In this document: piece after piece, positions 56,989 to 64,000 of the stretch
How the letters are laid out: each line of letters starts with the position of its first letter
Position numbering within the stretch: position 1 is the first letter of the stretch
DNA from: Malus domestica
Lineage: Eukaryota > Streptophyta > Magnoliopsida > Rosales > Rosaceae
Reading direction: 5' to 3'
DNA: 64,000 nucleotides
Assembly (NCBI RefSeq): GCF_042453785.1
Contig: NC_091668.1
Coordinates: forward strand, 2,062,501-2,126,500
Made by a program: the position numbers and the translations under genes
Notes under the pieces: model-generated
Database searches by the model: none
What the model was told of the DNA's origin: nothing
What the model saw: the letters and a program-made list of their open reading frames with translations, nothing else

Positions 56989-59900
56989 TCACAGGGAAAG
57001 AATATCGAATTCATGGGGCATGTAGTCTTCGCTCGGCCTGTAGTATTTGTCGGGAGAGTAGAGACTCAAGTTGGAAACTTGGCTAGTATAAAGGCAGGCA
57101 AATCTCTCGACCTGCATCATGAAAACACAGTTCCAATTGATGCCATCTTAGAGAAAAAGGCTTAAGTAAGAATGTGTGTTTTTTTTTAAAGGTTGACGCC
57201 ATTTTACACCGCACCTGATGGGAAAAGCGGGAGTTCTGATAGCCAGTCTTCATGAGTTGCCCCCAGATCTTATGAAACTGCAAATGTAAGCAAACCACAA
57301 GTCAACATTCTTGAAACCAAACTCATATACCACTGGACTAAAGCCTCAGAACTAGGAAGCATGTTTCATGTTGTACAAGAGAATCACTACCATTTGGTGA
57401 CATTCACGTTGAGCCTGTTGATGGGCGAAACGCACTTGATCTCTTTGAAACTATAAAATCAAGCCATTAAGAAGTATAAATACGAATTTCACAACTGTTG
57501 AGCAACATCTGAAATAAACTTTACTCGGCAAGTTTAACAGGCTTACCTCCAAAGCATTGCATTCAGAAGATAATTTTTGCTTCTCCACAGTACTAAAATC
57601 ATCAAATCTGATAAGGGCAATAGCATTTCTGTGTAAATTTTCGCTCACAATTGAAAATTTAATAAATAAAAGTACTATAGAATTCTAGATGAACACTGAC
57701 TTGAGAGACCACTTTAGATGATGTATTTTGTCTTCAATTAGATCGCGTTCATTCCTCAACAATCGAAGTTGCTGTATGAACCAGCATACAAGTTAGCTTG
57801 TTGATCATGATACTACATTACAGCAGTTTCACAAGAAGTTTTAGAAAGACCTTGCGGGTATCTCTCAATTCCCATAGGAGTTCAACCTCCCTCTCTAGCT
57901 CTGGAACGACAAGCATTGTTCTCCACCCTATCCATAAAGACAAGAAATTAGGGAAAATATGATCACATTTGGGGAAGCAACGTAGAAGAAAGAAAACATG
58001 CACATTGTTTAAAGAAGTGACACAGATAACTGAAATCTGGAAAAAAAAAAAAAGGAAATTAGAAGACTCAGTACCAAGAACCTTTTTGCTGCGCAAAATA
58101 TCTCCATATATATGGTCACCAACATAAAGAACCTATGAAAAATGTGTAAAATATTAGACCCAAGTTTGTTGGTAGCATCGGTTTTTCTTGCAACTGATGT
58201 ACTTCCAGGAAAGAATAGTTCACCTGTGAACTTGACTCAATTGAAAGCAGTTTATGAAGATGGCCAACGCTGCCTCCCTGAAACAATGTCAAAGGCACTA
58301 TTACTCAAGTTGAAATAATTAACACAATAATCAGAAAAATGGAAGGTTTTGTTATAGAAAATAAACTATTCAGATAAAGCTATTAATATGATCCTATAAT
58401 GCACTAAATATTTAAAAGAGTACCTGGAAAACTCTACAAGCCTTCTTCTGTCCCTTCAACGATAACGTAGGTGCAGGTGAAGAACTTCCAACCTTTTGGA
58501 ATATGAAATTAATTAATAAAACTAGATTAAATAAGAGGATACAAGTGTATAATGCGACATACAATGAATTATCAACATTAGCATACCAACCTGAGCCATA
58601 GGAGAACCATTATCAGTATTGATTAGCATCCCTGACTCGAGTTCTACCTCAAACAGATTAGCACGGTTACCATCATGAAAGAAGCTTGGCTTTGCACTGC
58701 ATAGGTAACCACTTCTAATGGTTAGTAAAATGATAGTTACTATGACATAGGCGGTGTAGATGGCAAATGCTTAGCAAATTCAGAGATGGTGAACATAATG
58801 ATAAACAGCATAACTCATAAAAACCTACACCATGTCAAAGGGTAGGGCAATTGAAATCCAGATTAGCAATCTCCAATTAAGGAATTAATAAAGTAGTGAT
58901 ATATGGTAAAGAATAACAACAAAGAACGCTTAGAGGAAAGGAAAAATCATGACCTGCCAGTGATGACAACATCAAAGTATTTAAGCCAGTCGAAATTGCA
59001 TTTTCTACTACCATCCACTGTACGTGACTCGCAAAGGAAATTCATCACAATGTTTGTGTAGTCCCATAAACTGTAAGACGTAAACAAATTTATAAGAAAA
59101 ATGTGTGTTATAGATTATCAGCAAAAACATATAAAATTCTCAAATTTAATTAAACAGATATAAAAGAAGCACAAATACCTGTTTGTCACCAGGAATGTAG
59201 CACGGCCAGAATCTCTCAGCATTTTGAGCATAGGAACTATGGAGGTATCTTCATTAATATACCTTGTAGCATTAATCATGAAGACCAAGTAAGATTGTTT
59301 TACCATTCAATTATTGATTAATCTGCATTATGTGAAACTAATACACAATGTTTATATCCTTACCGCTGAGGGTCATTTGCCACCATTTGCTTTAAAGTTC
59401 CATCACGGTGGCACAAATCAACAGCAGCTCGAACATCCTTGTACATAACAGCATAACTGAAAAGAAAAAAAACAAAATAAATATTGATATCAAAGAATTT
59501 TACCATCCATGGACCACGGAGCAAGTCGTATTCTTACTCAACACCCTCTGGAATTTTTCCTGGATTTTTGTCTTTGAAGTCAACCAGTTGGGCAAACATG
59601 TAAGCTTCAGCTAGAGCAAAGAGAGTATCAATGATAATATAATCTGGCTCGTCAAAGGAATCCCGTATTAATGTATTTCCATAGGTGTTAACTTTATCTT
59701 CCTTAGATAACTCTTTGAATCCATGGTAAGCAACTTTCACATACTTATGTCGATCCATCTGCACATCCATGTAATACAAGTATTCACACAGAGATTCACA
59801 ATGCAATAAAGAATAGAAATCCAACCTGACTTGGAATGACCACATAAAACATCAAAAAACCATAATCAACGGGATCACCTTCAGGATGTTGCCTCTCTTC

Positions 59901-60423
59901 TTATCCAGAACCAACCCTCTGACCATATATGTCCAATCGAAGGACCAATTCAGCAACTGCGCCAGGTAATTATTGTTAATCAACATACTACGAATCGCTC
60001 ATATTTTAAAATGGTAGCAATGATGTTTGCTACTGGTTTAATCGCAATATGAAACCAAAATAATATATGACATGTCAGCAACATAATGTCTTCCTGAAAT
60101 GGAAAGAACAAAGGATAGAACAGACGAACCTCACGAGGGTATCCTAGATCATACACCAACTTTCGGATAGTTCCATCGTATGCAAGAGACTCAAAGGTTT
60201 CCGGCTTGTACTGTGCCAATGTGTAATCCATATCAAATCCCACCGCGACAATATTCTTCATATTCAACGATCTGTTGCAGAAAATCTGCTTTCTTAAGTC
60301 TATTTTACATCCTCCTTGGGGAGATGACCACACACATGGTTTCTGACCACCATCCGTCGAGCCCATAGTTGCAAAATGTGATGGCTTGTCACCTCCTACA
60401 GCAGTCTCGTGGCCCCTTTCCAT
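56989..60423 (-). CDS. Cytosolic purine 5'-nucleotidase (HAD superfamily, IG)
   Basis: HAD-type purine 5'-nucleotidase that removes phosphate from IMP/GMP-class nucleotides by family knowledge. Sixteen coding exons: 60130-60423, 59879-59956, 59538-59758, 59364-59456, 59179-59262, 58954-59070, 58591-58696, 58424-58492, 58224-58277, 58075-58132, 57851-57927, 57701-57771, 57547-57628, 57391-57450, 57215-57277, 56989-57111; 549 residues. Motif I is FDMDYTL (Asp64 nucleophile, Asp66). Motif II is in ATFLVTNS. Motif IV is in YVGDHIYGDI. The C-terminal third is a charged helical region ending in a Tyr-rich segment (SPDKYYRPSEDYMPHEF). No ATG lies in the probable leader exon ending at 60766 (GTAAGT donor), so ATG 60423 is the most likely start. 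The gene is convergent with the LRR kinase gene. It corresponds to At1g75210, a neighbour of ERDL6 in Arabidopsis. Confidence 0.94.
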
Positions 60424-60766
60424 CGAATAGCTGGCATGCAATTGATAACCTCCTGTTAGTTTATAGGAGTGGAGCAAAAATTAGAGCTTCTGATGGTGAT
60501 TGAAAACGATGACATTTTCATTCAACTAAAGCATGATGCACCATATATACATTAACAGCTTCAGATTATGATTGTATACGGTACTTTTCAATAAAACAGC
60601 TCGAAAGTCCTCATTTTTTTCATCATTCTTGACCTGACCCATTTCGGAAATCATTTTCTTACAGAAACCCCATTTTCTGTTGGAAAATGAAGACGAAGAA
60701 GGAACAAACCAGAAGAAGAAGACCCCATTTCTACGAACAGAGAACCCGGGATTCGGGAAACTTACC

Positions 60767-61100
60767 CCCAGTGCCAGACAAAAGTGAGCGCACAGTGCAC
60801 CAGGTTAAGTTCCGACTCCACGAATCCTCCCAGCTACGCTCCAGGAGACCTAAAATTTCCAGTTTTCTCAAAATTAAAAGAAAAGCTCTGTGCTGTTTGC
60901 TCTCTCTTTTATCGCTGTTCAAACCGCGCCCCCCCCCCCCCCCCCACAATACTTACAGCCCTCTCCTCCTACGAACTTCTAAAAAGCTTCACGCCAGATA
61001 ACAAGGTAAAATCCCAAACCAACAAAAACCCACCAGCGACACGTAAATGCAGACACAGCCCTCGCAAAACTCACGCTTCAAAAGCTCAAAAAATGGCTAA
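60767..61100 (-). other. Probable 5' leader exon and promoter of the 5'-nucleotidase gene
   Basis: On the minus strand the sequence lacks ATG and ends in a strong GGGG/GTAAGT donor at 60766/60765. The acceptor before the coding exon is GCCAG at about 60432. Just upstream in the sense direction lies a G17 run at 60929-60945. The higher GC and GA/CT-rich composition from here to about 61300 fit a housekeeping promoter. Confidence 0.4.
60929..60945. repeat. C17 homopolymer (G17 in gene sense)
   Basis: Seventeen C residues in a row on the plus strand, directly preceded by CCGCG. On the sense strand of the 5'-nucleotidase gene this is a G17 run in the leader region. Such a run can form a G-quadruplex and is prone to sequencing error. 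Confidence 0.85.
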
Positions 61101-61861
61101 AAATTTGAAATTTTTTGTAAGAAAAAACGAGGACGACAACAAGAACGGACCTATCGTGTGAATGCCTTTTCGTTTACCGGGAGAGCGAGAGCGGAGGCGG
61201 GGAGAGAGAGAGGAAGGGGAGGCAGCGGAAAGGTCGGGAGAAAACAGAGAGAGGCAGAAGGAAACGGGTTTCTTGGGAACACGCATGGTGGTTTTAAATA
61301 GGCATTTGGGAAGAGGAGGGAATGGGAGGGATGATAAGAGGGAATCGGATTCGAGGGGAATAATCTGGGAGATTCCGATGCCAATGGGATTAGGAAAAGG
61401 AATCGGAGCAAGTAACATCTAATTTGGGTGGGAGTTGGGTGTGTTATTCCTCCGCATTGGGAAAGGGAGAGGGAATTAAATTCCTTGGTGGGGACGACGG
61501 TGGTGAGAGAAGAGGGACGGTGGGTGGGTTGTTGTTTCCGTTTCCGGAAACGGGAAACTTTGGTGGTGGACGTGGTGGTGGTGGGAGAGTGGTGGGAAAT
61601 TGTTCATGGGAGATTGAGATGCGGTGCCACGTAGACTGTGTAGAGGCTGAGATAATATTTACTTTTCCATTTTTAACTTTAATTGGGTTTTTAATCTTTT
61701 TTTAATTCTGTTAAAATACGGCATGGCCGCACATGTTACTTCATGGTGAAAGATTTTTGTTGTCTTCCCAAAAAAAAAAGATTTTTTGTTTTACTTTTTG
61801 TTAAAAACTTACGATCTCAATAATGATAATGATGATGATGACGATGATGATTATAAGATTT

Positions 61862-62290
61862 TAACTAAAAATTCATTATTATTGGTCCATCAACTCATCA
61901 TAACGTGCAACTATAGTCATTTTCGTCAACTTAGTTGAAACTTTCGTCAAAATAAATCACATGTCATGCACGTGAGGCTAAATCAAGGGGTAAATATGGA
62001 AAATCAAATAAGAAAAATTGTATTAATTGTCCCTCAACTTTAATTCAGTTGGAGGAATGGTTCCTCAATTTTAATCTAATTGGAGCAATGATCCCTTAAC
62101 TTTAACTCAATTGTAGCAATAATTATTCCAACATAACTCATTTTGACATAATTTTGACGAACTTGACGAAAATGACCATAGTTACATGTTTTGATGAGTT
62201 GAGAGGCCAATAGTAATGAATTTTTAGTTGAGAGACTATTGCTCTAATTTGATTAAAGTTGAGAAACAATTGTTACAATTTACTCTGATT
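61862..62290. repeat. Foldback element of about 430 bp, family D
   Basis: Left arm CATTATTATTGGTCCATCAA, CTCATCATAACGTGCAACTA and AGTCATTTTCGTCAACTT. Right arm complement GACGAAAATGACCATAGTTA, TGATGAGTTGAGAGGCCAAT and AGTAATGAATTTTTAG. The middle carries repeats of AACTTTAATTCAGTTGGAG-type phrases. It is non-coding. Confidence 0.7.
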
Positions 62291-62449
62291 ATAAAACTAA
62301 ACCAATAACAATTTTTTTTTTCTCCTCAAAATAATAAGATAGAATATTCTAATAAGATAGAATATTCTAACTTAAAAACATATTCTAAAGTGTAAAATTA
62401 AGCAATTATTATACTTAGTGTGGTAGTGTAAAAAGATTAGGGTATGTTT

Positions 62450-62785
62450 GAGAATTCTTACGTGAGAAGTACATTTTGTTCATAATTGGTTAGATGTGAT
62501 TTTAAAATGACTGAAAGCATATTTAGAAATAATATTTTTGAGTCTCAATGTACTTGAACGTGCTTCGTCGAATAAGCACTTTAAGTGCTTTAGAAACCCA
62601 AAAATATGTTTTCAAAAGTGCTTTGGAAGAAGCACATAATTGCTGTTTCTAGCAGAAAGCACTTCCAGTACTTTTTCAAGATTCACTTGTGTTTTTATGA
62701 AGAATTGGTTTAAAAAATATTTTTCACAAAAAATGATTTCAGTCATTTTAAAAGTATTTTCTAAACAAGCCTTATAAACACTATT
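62450..62785. repeat. MITE-like element, family G
   Basis: It begins GGGTATGTTTGAGAATTCTT and holds AATTGGTTAGATGTGATTTT with complementary AAAATGATTTCAGTCATTTT and CTAAACAAGCCTTATAAAC at the end. The core phrases AGCACTTTAAGTGCTTTAGA and GAAAGCACTTCCAGTACTTT are typical of the family. Confidence 0.7.
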
Positions 62786-62789
62786 AAGC

Positions 62790-64000
62790 TTTGATGTTAA
62801 ATGTTGTCAAAATCACTTTTAAATACGAAGGTGTTTTTAATTATTCTTAAACGACGTCCAATCGAGCCTTTTGGTGAGGAACTTTCAAGTCTCACGGGAT
62901 CGATGCTAGAATAGTAAAGAATGAGTCACAATATACTAGATAAAAGAACTTAGATAAGAGGGATTTGATTAGCAAATGACTCCTTCCAACAGTGTTCTAA
63001 AAAAATTGTATAGGTGCCCACTTAATGGCTAGGCGATGGCCAGCTGCCGCAATTAAGCCAGAGTTGAGAGAAAAATCGACAAATGGGTTTCTAATTTTAA
63101 TGTTTAGGTTTTTGGGCAAAGCTAAAATTGGTAAAGGGCTGAAATTTTAATTTTTAGGTTTTTGGGAAAAGCTAGAATGGCACAAACCAAATGATACCCA
63201 ATCAAATATTTTTAAATTGTAACCAAATGTTCAACATTCCAAAACATAAATTACACGTTACCTTTTTTGCCAAAGATGACATATTTGTTTCCCATAATCT
63301 TTTTGTTGCGATGATCCAGCATAGTCAAGTTCATCTTTTATCTTGTAAATAAAGGACTAGATAAGATGACAAAGAGTACATAAGGTATGATGACTGAAGG
63401 TCGAAAAAGGCGAGAGAAAGGTTGGAATACGAGAAATTAAGACAATAACAACCAAGATGTTAATAAAACAAGTGTTATAATATATGGAATAATATTTGCA
63501 TTCTTCTTTGGGGGATAATCGAAATTGTATCTTCACTTTAGAAATTTCATAATCGAAACTGTTCAATCTTTATGAAAACTACCATCACAAAAATCATTTA
63601 AATTAGATATCGTTTAGATATCCAAAAATATTAAATAAATCAATTGTTTAACATGAATATGTTACTTGATATCTAAACTGCTGATAAATGTTATATAACA
63701 TGAGATGTTATTTGCATTTCAAAAGTCATTATGCATTCGTCAAAGTGTTATTTTTCTCTATTATGATGTGGTGGTTGATGTTTAAATTCTTTTTTTAAAT
63801 CATTAGAAATGAAATTCAATTATTAATTGTCACATCATTTGATTTAATATGATTTAAAAAGATAGTCTATCTATCATTACTCTTGATTTAATAATACATA
63901 ATCTTTTTTTATAGAACAATACATAATTTTGTAACTGTTAATCATTAAGGTTTAAATTTAAATATTAATGGCCGATAATTGTTGAATAAAGTGAAGAATT
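62790..64000. other. Intergenic, nothing recognised
   Basis: AT-rich DNA to the right edge with no supported gene. A small inverted repeat with TAGATATCGTTTAGATATCC and GATATCTAAAC lies at about 63606-63682. Confidence 0.4.

Noticed and set aside
60731-60949. Minus-strand open frame as a transit-peptide exon of the 5'-nucleotidase
   Set aside because: It has no ATG and ends in a splice donor; more likely an untranslated leader exon.
1-64000. CRISPR array, prophage or bacterial operon
   Set aside because: All repeats are dispersed or degenerate plant repeats; genes have spliceosomal introns and plant-specific families.

Overview
The window is nuclear DNA from a eudicot plant. The genes are intron-rich or plant-specific single-exon genes, introns follow GT-AG, intergenic DNA is AT-rich, and it is full of short foldback (MITE-like) elements and Au-type SINE copies. 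The repeat families (foldbacks ending in GGATCC-rich arms, SINEs with a poly-T end) suggest Rosaceae, probably an apple or pear relative. That is a judgement from memory, not a search result.

Ten protein genes and one tRNA gene can be built from the sequence. From left to right: a RADIALIS-like one-repeat MYB gene (3.0-5.3 kb, +), a tRNA-Ala(AGC) (5.9 kb, -), a small secreted acidic-tail protein (6.9-7.3 kb, +), a ZHD5-like zinc-finger homeodomain factor (9.2-10.3 kb, -), an AlkA-type DNA glycosylase (18.9-20.0 kb, -), an 18-exon ERD6-like vacuolar sugar transporter (26.6-30.3 kb, +), a KCS4/KCS9-like 3-ketoacyl-CoA synthase (33.9-35.5 kb, -), a Maf-like nucleotide pyrophosphatase (37.6-40.5 kb, -), a second RADIALIS-like gene (41.7-43.0 kb, -), an LRR receptor-like kinase with a degenerate kinase domain (52.7-56.0 kb, +) and a cytosolic purine 5'-nucleotidase of the HAD superfamily (57.0-60.4 kb, -). 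Exon boundaries were worked out by hand and each multi-exon model keeps its frame from ATG to stop.

The gene set is a recognisable conserved block. As I recall, Arabidopsis carries 5'-nucleotidase, ERDL6, DNA glycosylase, ZHD5 and RL6 next to each other at At1g75210-75250. KCS4, ERDL4, a glycosylase and RL5 lie at At1g19440-19510, and the LRR kinase and KCS9 at At2g16250-16280. The window looks like a less fractionated version of that ancestral region. The genes do not form an operon or pathway; they are neighbours by descent.

The most interesting observation is in the Maf-like gene. Two adjacent exons, 84 and 81 nt, both flanked by phase-0 introns, encode alternative versions of the same active-site segment. 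One ends in the Ala-Asp-Thr motif of YhdE-type Maf proteins and the other in the Ser-Asp-Gln motif of YceF-type Maf proteins. If they are spliced mutually exclusively, one gene could make two enzymes of different specificity. Other points are the pseudokinase-like LRR kinase, paired RADIALIS genes whose 5' splice sites carry an in-frame stop, an approximately 85-bp diverged tandem array at 12 kb, and nested foldback elements. I saw no CRISPR array, phage, bacterial or viral system.
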